From the NCBI RefSeq assembly GCF_001425045.1, contig NZ_LMDJ01000001.1:807859-871858 (forward strand): a stretch of DNA of 64,000 nucleotides. Direction: 5' to 3'. Shown piece after piece: positions 37,017 through 46,317 of the stretch (the first letter of the stretch is position 1; every line of letters starts with the position of its first letter). Position numbers and translations under genes: made by a program. The stretch comes from Massilia sp. Root351 (GTDB lineage Bacteria > Pseudomonadota > Gammaproteobacteria > Burkholderiales > Burkholderiaceae_D). Below the pieces are notes generated by a model. That model had not been told where the DNA came from. It saw only the letters and a program-made list of their open reading frames with translations, and made no database searches.

Positions 37017-39401
37017 ATGCAATACGTTAATCAGCCCAAGCTGCGTTTGAGTCTGATCGCTGTGGCGTGCCAAATGGCATGCGCTTCGGCCGCCTTCGCG
37101 CAAACCGCGTCCGAAGTAGCGCCGCAAGTGACCACCGGCACTGGTACCAACCAGGTCGTCATTACCAGCAAGAAGCTCGGCATGGGCCTGATGGTGACGG
37201 AAGACGCGCCAAAAGCACGTTCGACGATCACTGCCGAAGAGCTGGAAAAACAGCGTCCTACCGGCAATGCATATGAAGCGCTGGAAATGCTGCCTGCAGT
37301 AAACAGCTACAACTACGACGCAACCGGCCTGTTTGGCGGCGGCATGACCCTGCGCGGCTTCAACAGCGACCAGATCGGCGCCACCATCAACGGCGTGCCG
37401 GTCAACGACTCGGGTTCCTTCTCGGTCTACCCGCAAGAATACGTGGACCAGGAAAACACCTGCTCGCAGTTCGTCACCCAGGGCTCGACCGACGTCGACT
37501 CCCCGCAAGTGGGCGCAACCGGCGGTAACTTCGGCATTAACACCTGCAACCCCGAGAACAAGCAGCGCCTGCGCTTCATGCAGACCTTCGGTCAGCTGAA
37601 CATGATGAAGACCTTCCTGCGCTACGACAGCGGTCTGTTCCCCGACGGCCGTTCCAAGCTGTTCATCTCCGCCTCGCACGCCGAGACCGACAAATGGAAA
37701 GGCAAGGGTACCGCCAAGCGCGACCACATCGACGCCGGCTTCAACTACGACTGGGATCGTTTCAACTACATCCACGCCACCGTGCTGTGGAATGATGCCG
37801 TCAACAACAACATCAACAACCTGACCCTGACCGAACTGCAAACCCAGGGCTACTATGGCGACTTCGCCGACACCTTCAAGGGCCACCTGACCCCGGTCAA
37901 GGGCACCCCGCAGACCGAAACCACCCAGTCGCCGGCGTACTACAAGCTGGGCATCAACCCGTTCAAGAACGCGATCGTGTCGGCCACCGCCAAGTTCCGC
38001 CTGAATGAAAACCTGGACATCAAAGTGCTGCCATACCTGTGGTACGGCTTCGGCAACGGCGGCATCCAGCAGCGCGCCCAGCGTGAGAACCAGTTCTACA
38101 ACACCGCCAGCGGCACCCGCACCGGCGCCAAGGACCTGAACGGCGACGGCGACACCCTGGACACCATCCTGGTGGCCAACGCGTCCGTGACCAAGACCTA
38201 CCGTCCTGGCGTGACCGCGTCCGCCATCTACACCCTGGGCAACCATGAAATCCTGGGCGGCTTCTGGTGGGAGCGCGCACGCCACGAGCAGACCGGCCCG
38301 ATGCTGGCACTGAGCAACAGCGGCGAACGTGAAGACATCTACCTGCAAGACGGCAAGATCACCCGTCCTGACGGCACCTTCGCCAACAGCCGCGACCAGC
38401 TGACCATTTCGACCGCGCGCCAGATGTTCATCCAGGACACCATCAGCCTGATGGACGACAAGCTGAAGGTGAACCTGGGCGTGCGTACGCCGGACATCAA
38501 GCGCGACTTCACCAACTGGGGCGACGAAAACAACACCGTGCGCCAGTACAAGATGGTGCGCAAGTATGACGACGTGCTGCCGCAGCTGGGCGCCCGTTAC
38601 CGCATCACCAACGACGACCAGGTCTTCATGTCGGTCGCCAAGAACATGAAAGCGCCGCCTAACTTCGTGTTCGGCAACGTTGGCACCAACGTGATCGTCA
38701 CCAACGGCGTGGGCAACTTCGTCGGCGAAGTCAAGCCTGAAGTGTCGTGGAACACCGACGTCGGCTACCGCCACCAGGACTCGAAGTACATCGCGACCGT
38801 GACCTTCTTCGCAGTGGACTTCAAGGACCGCCAGGCAACCGCCTTCGATCCAGTGACCCAGGTCAGCAGCTACACCAACGTGGGCCGCGTGAAGAGCCAT
38901 GGCGTGGAAGTGGAGCTGGGCAACATGCCGATCAACGGCTGGGCGTTCTACGGTTCGATCGGCTACAACAAGTCCGAGATCCAGGACAATATGCGCGTTG
39001 GCGCCAACGCCTTCCTGCCAACCGCAGGCAAGGAAATGATCAACGCGCCTAAGCTGAAGACCAGCATTTCGGCCGAGTACCAGGATGGTCCGTTCTGGGC
39101 CCGCCTGAAAGCGCGCCAGACCGGCAAGCAGCAGGCATCGTTCGTCAACGACGAAACTGCGCCAGGCTACACCACCTTCGGCCTGGACGGCGGCTACACC
39201 TTCGCCAACTTCGGTATCTTCAAGCGTCCTAAGCTGACCTTCAACGTGAGCAACATCACCAACAAGGAATACCGCAACCCATCGTCGGTATCGATCACCA
39301 ACGTGAAGCCGGTGCCGGGCGTGACCACCACCACCGGTACCCAGCGTTACTACCTGGGCGCGCCGCGCTTCATCTCGGCCACCCTGTCGATCGACATCTA
39401 A
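37017..39401 (+). CDS. TonB-dependent outer-membrane receptor (putative nucleoside/nucleotide or phosphate-scavenging role)
   Basis: 794 aa from the ATG at 37017, which has GGGGAG upstream and begins a signal peptide (QYVNQPKLRLSLIAVACQMA). The plug has QVVITSKKLG and EALEMLPAVNSYNYDATGLFGGG, then MTLRGFNSDQIGATINGVPVND. The barrel ends RYYLGAPRFISATLSIDI. Known TonB receptors take siderophores, cobalamin, sugars or nucleotides; the ligand is not readable here. The neighbours (exported ADA before, 5'-nucleotidase, HKD hydrolase and nuclease after) and the two promoter types point to nucleic-acid-derived substrates. A terminator follows, so the downstream genes need readthrough or their own promoter. 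Confidence 0.88.
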   Translation: MQYVNQPKLRLSLIAVACQMACASAAFAQTASEVAPQVTTGTGTNQVVITSKKLGMGLMVTEDAPKARSTITAEELEKQRPTGNAYEALEMLPAVNSYNYDATGLFGGGMTLRGFNSDQIGATINGVPVNDSGSFSVYPQEYVDQENTCSQFVTQGSTDVDSPQVGATGGNFGINTCNPENKQRLRFMQTFGQLNMMKTFLRYDSGLFPDGRSKLFISASHAETDKWKGKGTAKRDHIDAGFNYDWDRFNYIHATVLWNDAVNNNINNLTLTELQTQGYYGDFADTFKGHLTPVKGTPQTETTQSPAYYKLGINPFKNAIVSATAKFRLNENLDIKVLPYLWYGFGNGGIQQRAQRENQFYNTASGTRTGAKDLNGDGDTLDTILVANASVTKTYRPGVTASAIYTLGNHEILGGFWWERARHEQTGPMLALSNSGEREDIYLQDGKITRPDGTFANSRDQLTISTARQMFIQDTISLMDDKLKVNLGVRTPDIKRDFTNWGDENNTVRQYKMVRKYDDVLPQLGARYRITNDDQVFMSVAKNMKAPPNFVFGNVGTNVIVTNGVGNFVGEVKPEVSWNTDVGYRHQDSKYIATVTFFAVDFKDRQATAFDPVTQVSSYTNVGRVKSHGVEVELGNMPINGWAFYGSIGYNKSEIQDNMRVGANAFLPTAGKEMINAPKLKTSISAEYQDGPFWARLKARQTGKQQASFVNDETAPGYTTFGLDGGYTFANFGIFKRPKLTFNVSNITNKEYRNPSSVSITNVKPVPGVTTTTGTQRYYLGAPRFISATLSIDI

Positions 39402-39449
39402 GCTGATGCGCCGCGCCGCTGCAGTCGTAGCAGCGCGGAACAGCGGTAA

Positions 39450-39477
39450 AGCGGACCTGCGGGTCCGCTTTTTTTTT
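39450..39477 (+). terminator. Rho-independent terminator after the TonB receptor
   Basis: AGCGGACC/GGTCCGCT, an 8-bp stem with a 4-nt loop (TGCG), followed by nine T. Confidence 0.92.
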
Positions 39478-39575
39478 AGCCGGTTTTTTTGTATCAGCCT
39501 TGTTTCGGCGGCGCAGAGGCGGCGTCGTTTCAGGTATGCTGCAACTCTTTTCCGTAGCGTTTTTTCCCCCTCGCA

Positions 39576-41276
39576 ATGATCAACATTTACAAGCTCCAGG
39601 CCTGTGCGCTGGCCATGGCCGCCGCGCTGCTGGCCGGCTGCGCCAGCCAGCGTCCTGCCACCGTGGTGGACATCAACATCGCCACCCTGAACGACTTCCA
39701 CGGTTACATCGAAGCGAGCAAATTCTCCTACACCGACGCGCGCGGCAATGCGCGCAGTGAACTGGCCGGCGGCATCGACACCATCGCCGCCGCGCTGCAG
39801 GCCTGGCGCAAGGAAGACCCGCAGCTGCTGCTGGTGGGCGCCGGCGACCTGATCGGCGCCAGCCCGGCCATCTCCTCGATGTGGGCCGACGAGACCACGC
39901 TGGGCGCGCTCAACCTGCTGGGCATGAACGCCACCTCGGTAGGCAACCATGAATTCGACGCCGGCCGCGCCGAGCTGCTGCGCCAGCAGAAGGGCGGCTG
40001 CGTGTCGCCGCGTCCGGACAAGGCCTGCAAGTTCGAGCCGATTTACCCCGGCGCCAAGTTCCAGTACCTGGCCGCCAACGTGGTGGACATGGCGACCAGC
40101 AAGCCTTTCCTGCCAGCCTACCATGTGGAGGAAGTGCGCGGCGTGAAGGTCGGCTTCATCGGCGCGGTGCTGAAAGACACCGCGCAGGTGGTGCTGGCGT
40201 CCGGCATCGCGGGCCTGCAATTCGTCGACGAGGCGCAGGCCATCAACCGCGTGCTGCCGGAACTGCGCGCGCAGGGCGTGAACGTGTTCGTGGTACTGAT
40301 CCACCAGGGCGGCCGCACCAAGGACGCATTGGACCGGCAGGACTGCCCCGATCTGCAGGGCGAAATCGTGGACGTGGTGAAGCGTCTCGACCCGGCCGTG
40401 CGCGTGGTCATCAGCGGCCATTCGCACAAGGGCTATCTGTGCCGCGTGGACGGGCGCCTGGTGACGCAGGCTGAAACGGCGGGCCACGTGATGTCCCGTA
40501 TCAAGCTGAGCGTGGACACGGCCACCGGCACGGTGGTGGGCGAGAGCGCCCGCAACGTGGTAATGGAGCAGGACCGCTACCCGGCCGATCCGGCCATGGT
40601 GGCGTACATGGACAGCGTGCGCAAGCGCAGCGCCGAGGTGCTGGGCAGACCGGTGGCGCGCCTGGCCGTGGCCAGGGTGGCGCGCGCCAGCGGCGACGAC
40701 ACCAGCGAATCGGCCATCGGCAACCTGGTGGCGGACTCCATGCTGGCCGCCGCCAAGCCATACGGCGCGCAGATCGCCTTCATGAACCGCGGCGGCCTGC
40801 GCAACGACCTGCTGTCGGGCAGCGGCAACGTGGCCACGCTGGGGCACCTGCACGCCGTGCTGCCGTTCGGGAACACGCTGGACGTGATGAACCTGACCGG
40901 CGCGCAGCTGCGCGCGCTGCTGGAAGAGCAGTGGACCGATGGGCGCAATATCGTGCGCGGCCTGCTGCAGGTGTCCAACGGTTTCACCTACCAGTGGGAT
41001 CACAAGCAGCCGGCAGGACAGCGCGTCGTGCCGGGCAGCGTGCTGCTGCACGGCGTGCCGGTGGAAGACGGCGCCAGCTACCGCGTGGTGACCAACCACT
41101 TCCTGGCCGAAGGCGGCGACTACTTCCCGACCTTCGCGCGCGGCAGCAACCGCGCTCCCACCACCATACGCGACATCGACGCCCTGGCCGCCTACCTGGC
41201 CCAGCGCGACCGCGACGGCAAGCCTGCCGGCTCCGCGCAGCACGCGGGCCGTGTCCAGCGCCTGCAATCACCATGA
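39576..41276 (+). CDS. Lipoprotein 5'-nucleotidase / metallophosphatase
   Basis: 566 aa with a lipobox LLAGC near residue 24, so it is anchored outside the cytoplasm. The calcineurin-like domain has TLNDFHGYI, GAGDLIG, GNHEFDAG and ISGHSHKGYLC. The C-terminal substrate-binding domain has NRGGLRNDLLSGSG and LPFGNTL. Such UshA/NadN-type enzymes remove phosphate from nucleotides, and some split UDP-sugars or NAD. It begins the three-gene exported hydrolase run and follows the TonB receptor's terminator. It starts 18 bp before the next gene, indicating an operon. Confidence 0.92.
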   Translation: MINIYKLQACALAMAAALLAGCASQRPATVVDINIATLNDFHGYIEASKFSYTDARGNARSELAGGIDTIAAALQAWRKEDPQLLLVGAGDLIGASPAISSMWADETTLGALNLLGMNATSVGNHEFDAGRAELLRQQKGGCVSPRPDKACKFEPIYPGAKFQYLAANVVDMATSKPFLPAYHVEEVRGVKVGFIGAVLKDTAQVVLASGIAGLQFVDEAQAINRVLPELRAQGVNVFVVLIHQGGRTKDALDRQDCPDLQGEIVDVVKRLDPAVRVVISGHSHKGYLCRVDGRLVTQAETAGHVMSRIKLSVDTATGTVVGESARNVVMEQDRYPADPAMVAYMDSVRKRSAEVLGRPVARLAVARVARASGDDTSESAIGNLVADSMLAAAKPYGAQIAFMNRGGLRNDLLSGSGNVATLGHLHAVLPFGNTLDVMNLTGAQLRALLEEQWTDGRNIVRGLLQVSNGFTYQWDHKQPAGQRVVPGSVLLHGVPVEDGASYRVVTNHFLAEGGDYFPTFARGSNRAPTTIRDIDALAAYLAQRDRDGKPAGSAQHAGRVQRLQSP

Positions 41277-41293
41277 CAACCAAGGAGCCCATC

Positions 41294-42511
41294 ATGCGCA
41301 AACTCTTACTACCCGTACTGCTGGCAGCGAGCTTTGGCAGCGCCCATGCCGACTTCAGCATCCCCGGCTATGAACTGGTGCTGACCACGCCGGTGGAAAC
41401 CGCGCTGGCCAATCCGGACCTGCGCGAGGCGGCCGCCGTGTGGACGGAGCTGTTCGACAATGCGAAGAAGGATATCGCCATCGGCCAGTTCTACGCCGTG
41501 GTGCGCGAAGGCAGCGCTTTCGAGAAAGTGTTCGAACGCCTGGAGGCGGCCGGCCGGCGCGGCGTGAAGATCCGCTTCCTGCTCGACAAGAAGGGTATCA
41601 ACCTGTCCGAAGCGCCGACCATCGAGCGCCTGAAGGCCATCCCCAACCTGGAATTGCGCATCCTCGATTACAACCAGCTCACCGGCAACGGCATCATCCA
41701 CGCCAAGTACCTGGTGGTGGACCACGCCGTGGCCTACGTGGGCAGCCAGAACTTCGACTGGCGCTCGTTCAGCCACATCCAGGAAACCGGCTTGCGCATC
41801 ACGGACGGCAAGGTGGTGAAACAGGTCCAGGCGATTTTCGACCAGGACTGGAACGCCCAGGCGCGCCTGGCGCGCGGCCAGCGCGTGGCGGAAATCGGCA
41901 CGGCGGTGGCCAGCGCGAACTACGCGCCGAGCGCCTTCCTGATGGCCAGCCCCTACGCCTACAACCCGGCCGGCGTGGCCGACTCCGAGCGCGGCCTGCC
42001 GGCGCTGCTGGAAGAGGCGCAAAGCGAAGTGCGGGTGCAGCTGCTGGATTACGCGCCGCTCAGCTACGGCCCGAAAGGCACGCGCCCTTACTACCCGGTG
42101 GTCGACAACGCGGTGCGCGCAGCCGCCCAGCGCGGCGTGAAGATCAAGCTGATGGTGTCCAACTGGAACACCGAAGCGCCGGCCATCGCCTACCTGAAAA
42201 GCCTGGCGCTGCTGCCCAACGTCGAAGTGCGCGTGGTGACCCTGCCGAAAGCGGCGGCAGGCTTCATTCCGTTCGCGCGCGTCATCCACAGCAAGACCAT
42301 GAGCGTGGACGGCAAGGTGGCGTGGGTCGGCACCAGCAACTGGGCCGGCGGCTATTTCGACCTGTCGCGCAACCTGGAAGTGGTGATGCGCAACGAGCAG
42401 ATGGCGCAGCGCATCGGCGCGCTGCACCAGCAGCTGTGGGACTCTCCGTATGCCGCGCCGCTGGACGTGAACAAGAATTATCCGAAACCAAGCAAAGGGA
42501 AAGAAGAGTAA
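41294..42511 (+). CDS. Exported phospholipase D/nuclease-superfamily (HKD) protein
   Basis: 405 aa from the ATG at 41294 with AAGGAG upstream and a signal peptide (MRKLLLPVLLAASFGSAHA). Both HKD motifs are present: HAKYLVVDHAVAYVGSQNFD near residue 136 and HSKTMSVDGKVAWVGTSNW near residue 333. Members of this family are phospholipases D, PLD3/4-type 5'-exonucleases or bacterial nucleases. Position between a 5'-nucleotidase and an S1/P1 nuclease makes nucleic acid a credible substrate, though lipid is not excluded. The next gene's ATG directly follows the stop. Confidence 0.85.
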   Translation: MRKLLLPVLLAASFGSAHADFSIPGYELVLTTPVETALANPDLREAAAVWTELFDNAKKDIAIGQFYAVVREGSAFEKVFERLEAAGRRGVKIRFLLDKKGINLSEAPTIERLKAIPNLELRILDYNQLTGNGIIHAKYLVVDHAVAYVGSQNFDWRSFSHIQETGLRITDGKVVKQVQAIFDQDWNAQARLARGQRVAEIGTAVASANYAPSAFLMASPYAYNPAGVADSERGLPALLEEAQSEVRVQLLDYAPLSYGPKGTRPYYPVVDNAVRAAAQRGVKIKLMVSNWNTEAPAIAYLKSLALLPNVEVRVVTLPKAAAGFIPFARVIHSKTMSVDGKVAWVGTSNWAGGYFDLSRNLEVVMRNEQMAQRIGALHQQLWDSPYAAPLDVNKNYPKPSKGKEE

Positions 42512-43615
42512 ATGAAGAAGCTCGCATGTGTGCTGGCGCTGGGCGCCGCCTTCGTATCGACCAACGTCATGGCATGGGGCAACGACGGCCACCGCATCGT
42601 CGGCTCCATCGCCGACCAGCTGATCAAGGGCAGCTACGCCGAGAAACAGGTACGCGCGCTGCTGCTGCCGGGCGAGAGCCTGGAAAAGGTCGCCACCTGG
42701 ATGGACTGCGTGAAGGGCACCTACTGCGGCCCGCAGACGCCGGAAATGACCGACTACACGGCGGCCAATCCCAAGCATTCCGAGTACCACTACACCGACG
42801 TGCCGTTCCAGCTGGACGAGTACCACGACCACGGCGTGGGCACCGACGAGCACGATATCGTGCAATCGCTGCGCCAGGCCATCTGGGTCCTGCAGGGCAA
42901 GGACGGAGCGGCCGTCAACCCGCACAAGTTCACCAGGCGCCAGGCCTTGCTGCTGCTGGCCCACCTGGCGGGCGACGTGCACCAGCCGCTGCACGTGGGC
43001 TCGGCCTTCATCAGCAAGGACGGCGTGTTCGTGGTGCCGCTCAAGCAGGAGCAGATCGACGGCGTCAACATCTTCAACCCGCAGGGCGGCAACAACATGC
43101 TGCTGGACGACGCGCGCATCGCAGCGCTGGGCGGCGCGCTGATTCCGGCGCCGTTGCCGAAAGAGGGCGAAGCCGCCAAGGCTGCAGCCACCGCGCCTGC
43201 CGCCGCCGACGCCAAGCCTGCGCCGAAGACCAAGCCCTTCCACTCCTATTGGGACACCACCGTGGTGGACTACGCCATGCGCCGCGTGAGCGCGCGCACG
43301 CCGGAGCAGTTCGCGCAGATCGCCATTGCCGGCAAGCCCGCCGTGGCGGTCAACACGGGCGAGCCGGCCAGCTGGCCTTACCAGTGGGCCAACGACGCGC
43401 TGGCGGTCGCCAAGCTGGCGCATGCGGACGTGACCGTGGGCCCGGCCGGCAAGCAGACCAGCCGCAACGGCGCCGTCTACACCGTGTGGCAGCTGAACGT
43501 GCCGGACAACTACCCGGTGCCGTCGTCGGCCATCGCCAAGGAACAGCTGATCAAGGGCGGCTACCACCTGGCATCGCTGCTGCAGGCCATCTGGCCCGAG
43601 CCGGCGGCCAAATAA
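42512..43615 (+). CDS. Exported S1/P1-type nuclease
   Basis: 367 aa with a signal peptide ending NVMA; the next residues WGNDGHRIV provide the N-terminal Trp and His zinc ligands typical of mature S1/P1 enzymes. HLAGDVHQPLHVG supplies further ligands. Such zinc enzymes degrade single-stranded DNA and RNA and can remove 3'-phosphates. A Lys/Ala/Pro-rich insertion of about 30 residues lies near residue 215. It completes the cluster with the 5'-nucleotidase and HKD protein. Confidence 0.93.
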   Translation: MKKLACVLALGAAFVSTNVMAWGNDGHRIVGSIADQLIKGSYAEKQVRALLLPGESLEKVATWMDCVKGTYCGPQTPEMTDYTAANPKHSEYHYTDVPFQLDEYHDHGVGTDEHDIVQSLRQAIWVLQGKDGAAVNPHKFTRRQALLLLAHLAGDVHQPLHVGSAFISKDGVFVVPLKQEQIDGVNIFNPQGGNNMLLDDARIAALGGALIPAPLPKEGEAAKAAATAPAAADAKPAPKTKPFHSYWDTTVVDYAMRRVSARTPEQFAQIAIAGKPAVAVNTGEPASWPYQWANDALAVAKLAHADVTVGPAGKQTSRNGAVYTVWQLNVPDNYPVPSSAIAKEQLIKGGYHLASLLQAIWPEPAAK

Positions 43616-44530
43616 CTACTTCGCGGCGGGCGGCCGGTACCACAGTTCGGGCCGGTTCAGCGGCGTTTCCGGCGAGATGCCGGGATGGCGCAGCGACAGC
43701 ACGCGGCGCTTGTCCAGGCCGCAGCGCTCGATCACCGGGCCCTTGTGCTTGCGGAACAGGGCGTTCAGCGTGCCGTCCTGCACCATGTTTTCCAGGCCTG
43801 CCGTGATGCGCTTGGCCAGCCGCTCGCCCTCGGCGTCGCGCCGCACGAAGATGTAGCGCGGCAGCGGGTATTCCAGCAGCAGGCTCGGCTCCAGCGCCAT
43901 GCCGGGATACTGGGTGCGCGCTTCCTGCAGCTCGCGCGGCGCTTCATCCACGCCGCGCGAATAGAAGTCGAAGCGGCCCGCCATCAGCATCGAGTACAGG
44001 CGCTCATAGGTGCCTTCGATCACCTCGATGCCGGCCGCGCGCAGGATGGCGACGTCAGCCCAGTCTTTGCCCTGGCCGGCGCGCATGGCGCGCAGGTCCG
44101 GCACGCTGCGCACGGCCGCGAAACGGGGCAGGTCGGTCGCGCGCACCAGGAACACGCGCAAGCCCAGCAGGCCTTTGTCGATGGGGATGCGGATCGGCAG
44201 GAACTGCTGCTCCACCGCCGGCGAGGTGGCGCGCGCCAGCACGTTGATGCGGCCCTGCGGCAGCGTCAGCTCCTGCGCCACGCGCGGCGGCGACATGGCT
44301 TCGCCCAGCTGCCGCATCTCGAACGGCCCGAATGCGGCGCTGGACTTCTCCAGCGCGGTGCGCAGGATCAGCCAGTCGTAGTCGTAGCGGTTGTCCAGCG
44401 TGTCGATATGGCGCGGATAGACGATCTGCTGCGGGGACGTCCGCGCGTCCGTGCTGCCGAGCACCGGCAGCAGGCAGCCGGACGCGGTGGCCTGGAGAAA
44501 ACGCCTGCGGGTGGGGGAGGAGCTCGCCAT
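43616..44530 (-). CDS. Solute-binding-like protein (SBP_bac_3 type) with Tat-type leader
   Basis: 304 aa from the ATG at 44530. The leader SSSPTRRRFLQATASGCLLP has a twin-arginine motif. The mature part has features of the amino-acid-type binding-protein fold (WLILRTALEKSS, MRAGQGKDWADVAILRAAGIEVIEG, RLYSMLMAGRFDFYSRGVDEA). No permease or ATPase genes are next to it. It ends 1 base from the convergent S1/P1 nuclease gene. Ligand unknown. Confidence 0.78.
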   Translation of the reverse strand: MASSSPTRRRFLQATASGCLLPVLGSTDARTSPQQIVYPRHIDTLDNRYDYDWLILRTALEKSSAAFGPFEMRQLGEAMSPPRVAQELTLPQGRINVLARATSPAVEQQFLPIRIPIDKGLLGLRVFLVRATDLPRFAAVRSVPDLRAMRAGQGKDWADVAILRAAGIEVIEGTYERLYSMLMAGRFDFYSRGVDEAPRELQEARTQYPGMALEPSLLLEYPLPRYIFVRRDAEGERLAKRITAGLENMVQDGTLNALFRKHKGPVIERCGLDKRRVLSLRHPGISPETPLNRPELWYRPPAAK

Positions 44531-44616
44531 GCGTCCAGTGTGCCACGTCCAGCGGCGCGGCAGCAAGCGGCGCACCGCGAAGCGTTGCTAACGGGACGAG
44601 ACAGCCGGCGTTGCCA

Positions 44617-45432
44617 CTATTTGGCGGCGGGATGCAGGAACAGCTGCTGGATATCGCCGTAGGCCATGGCCTTCTGCGCCAGCGGGCCTGCGTTGCCGGT
44701 CTGGAGGAAGCCCTGCGCCATTTCGCGCGCGGCGCCCCACAGCGCCTGTGCAATGCCGGAGCCAGCGCTGAAACGGCGCGCGCCCAGCGCGCTCAGCTCG
44801 GCCGCTGCCGGAATGCCCGGCCAGTCCATCACGTTGAGCGGCAGTTTGGCCGCGCCGGCCACCTGGCCGATCTCGTCGGGCAGGCAGATGCCCGGCACGA
44901 ACAGCCCGTCCGCACCGGCCGCGCGGTAGGTCTCGGCGCGCGCCAGCACTTCCTGCGCACGCGCGCCCGCGGGCGCCAGGCCGCGCAGGTAGACGTCGGT
45001 GCGCACGTTGACGAAGATGTCGCCGCCGGCCTTGGCCACCGCTTCCTTGATGGCCTCCACCTTGCGTGCCAGCAGGGAGGGCGCGTCGCCGCCGTCCTCG
45101 ATGTTGATGCCGGCCACGCCGCTGTCGACCAGCAGCATGATGTAGGCCGCCACCGTGGACGGCTTGTCCGAATAGCCGTTCTCCATGTCCACCGTGAGCG
45201 GTACGGACAGCACGCGCACGATGTTCTGCGCGGCGGCGATGGCGGCGCTGGCCGGCATGTTGTGGCCATCGGCATAGCCCAGTGACCAGGCCAGGCCGGC
45301 GCTGGTGGTGGCCACGGCGGGCGCGCCCAGGCTTTCTATCAGGCGGGCGCTGCCGGCGTCCCAGGCGTTGGCCAGGCGCAGCAGCTCGGGGCCCTGGTGT
45401 AGTTGGCGGAAGGCGTTCGCGGATCGGGTCAT
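44617..45432 (-). CDS. Isocitrate lyase / PEP mutase-family protein
   Basis: 271 aa. LANAWDAGSARLIESLG and VATTSAGLAWSLGYADG are typical of the PEP mutase/ICL superfamily, and VDMENGYSD and NIEDGGD supply metal-binding acidic residues. Superfamily members cleave or form C-C or P-C bonds in 2-oxo/hydroxy acids, for example oxaloacetate or methylisocitrate. I cannot name the substrate. It follows the DeoR regulator by 52 bp on the same strand, so the pair may be one operon. Confidence 0.82.
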   Translation of the reverse strand: MTRSANAFRQLHQGPELLRLANAWDAGSARLIESLGAPAVATTSAGLAWSLGYADGHNMPASAAIAAAQNIVRVLSVPLTVDMENGYSDKPSTVAAYIMLLVDSGVAGINIEDGGDAPSLLARKVEAIKEAVAKAGGDIFVNVRTDVYLRGLAPAGARAQEVLARAETYRAAGADGLFVPGICLPDEIGQVAGAAKLPLNVMDWPGIPAAAELSALGARRFSAGSGIAQALWGAAREMAQGFLQTGNAGPLAQKAMAYGDIQQLFLHPAAK

Positions 45433-45484
45433 GTCGGGCTCCAGGTGGGCGGTGGAAGATGGCCTATTTTACATTGTTATCCAA

Positions 45485-46243
45485 TTAAGTTGCCAATGTG
45501 ATAGCGATTCCCATGCCGCGGTAGGGCGCCAGCAGCGCCTCGTCCACGCCGGCGTTGACGACGATGGCGCTGACCTGCGCCAGCGGCACGGTCTGGAACG
45601 GCGCGGCGGTGTCCAGCTTCTCGGGCGAGGCCAGCACCACGGTGCGCAGCGAGGCGGCACTGATGGCGCGCTTGACGCAGCCCTCCTCGTAGTCGCCGGT
45701 GGTGATGCCCGCTTGCGGGTGCAAGCTGCACACGCCCATGAAGAAGATGTCGGCGCGGATCTGGGCAATCGCTTCCATGGTGGCCGCGCCCACGCCGACG
45801 ATGGAATGCTTGAACAGGCGCCCGCCTATCATGATCACCTCGACCGTCGGGTGCTCGGCCAGTTCGACCGCGACGGACGGACTGTGCGTGACCACCACGG
45901 CGCGCAGGTCGCGCGGCAGGTGGCGCGCCACCTGCACCGCCGTGGTGCCGCCGTCGATGAACACCACCTGGCCCGGGCGCACCATGGCGGCGGCGGCGCG
46001 GCCGATGGCCGGCTTGCAGTCAGCCGAGATCTGCTGGCGCTGGGCGAAATTGCCCATGGCCGGCGAGGCGGGCAGGGCGCCGCCGTGCACCCGCTCCAGC
46101 AGGCCTTCCTTGGCCAGCTCGCGCAAGTCGCGCCGGATGGTGTCCTCCGACAGGCCCAGTTTTTCGCTCAGCGTTTTGGCCACGATCTGGCCGTCCTCGC
46201 GCAGGATTTTGAGCAGCAGCTCTTTGCGTTGGCGTGTCAGCAT
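45485..46243 (-). CDS. DeoR/GlpR-family transcriptional repressor
   Basis: 252 aa. The N-terminal winged helix reads MLTRQRKELLLKILREDGQI with EKLGLSEDTIRRDLREL. The C-terminal sugar-phosphate-binding domain has VFIDGGTTAVQVARHL and GVCSLHPQAGITTGDYEE. DeoR-family repressors respond to phosphorylated sugars. Direct repeats just upstream are likely autoregulatory sites. It is divergent from a NUDIX hydrolase gene. Confidence 0.9.
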   Translation of the reverse strand: MLTRQRKELLLKILREDGQIVAKTLSEKLGLSEDTIRRDLRELAKEGLLERVHGGALPASPAMGNFAQRQQISADCKPAIGRAAAAMVRPGQVVFIDGGTTAVQVARHLPRDLRAVVVTHSPSVAVELAEHPTVEVIMIGGRLFKHSIVGVGAATMEAIAQIRADIFFMGVCSLHPQAGITTGDYEEGCVKRAISAASLRTVVLASPEKLDTAAPFQTVPLAQVSAIVVNAGVDEALLAPYRGMGIAITLAT

Positions 46244-46286
46244 TGCACGAATTTTCTTGATGTTGCATGAATTTGCATACTATCAT
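46243..46286. promoter_or_regulatory. DeoR-type direct repeats and promoter of the NUDIX gene
   Basis: TTGCACGAATTT (46243-46254) and TTGCATGAATTT (46263-46274) repeat at a 20-bp period, with a third TTGCAT at 46273-46278. For the plus strand, TTGATG (46257-46262) and TATCAT (46281-46286) are 18 bp apart. The repeats lie in the spacer and on the DeoR start codon, so the repressor may control both genes. Confidence 0.6.
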
Positions 46287-46317
46287 GTAAACCCGCTTAC
46301 ACAACAAGGAGAGCAGC

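Noticed and set aside
36897..41267. A 1456-codon open frame on the minus strand across the TonB receptor and nucleotidase genes
   Set aside because: It is antisense to two clearly real genes, has a His/Ala/Val/Gly/Gln/Arg-biased composition typical of high-GC shadow frames, and no domain or ribosome site.
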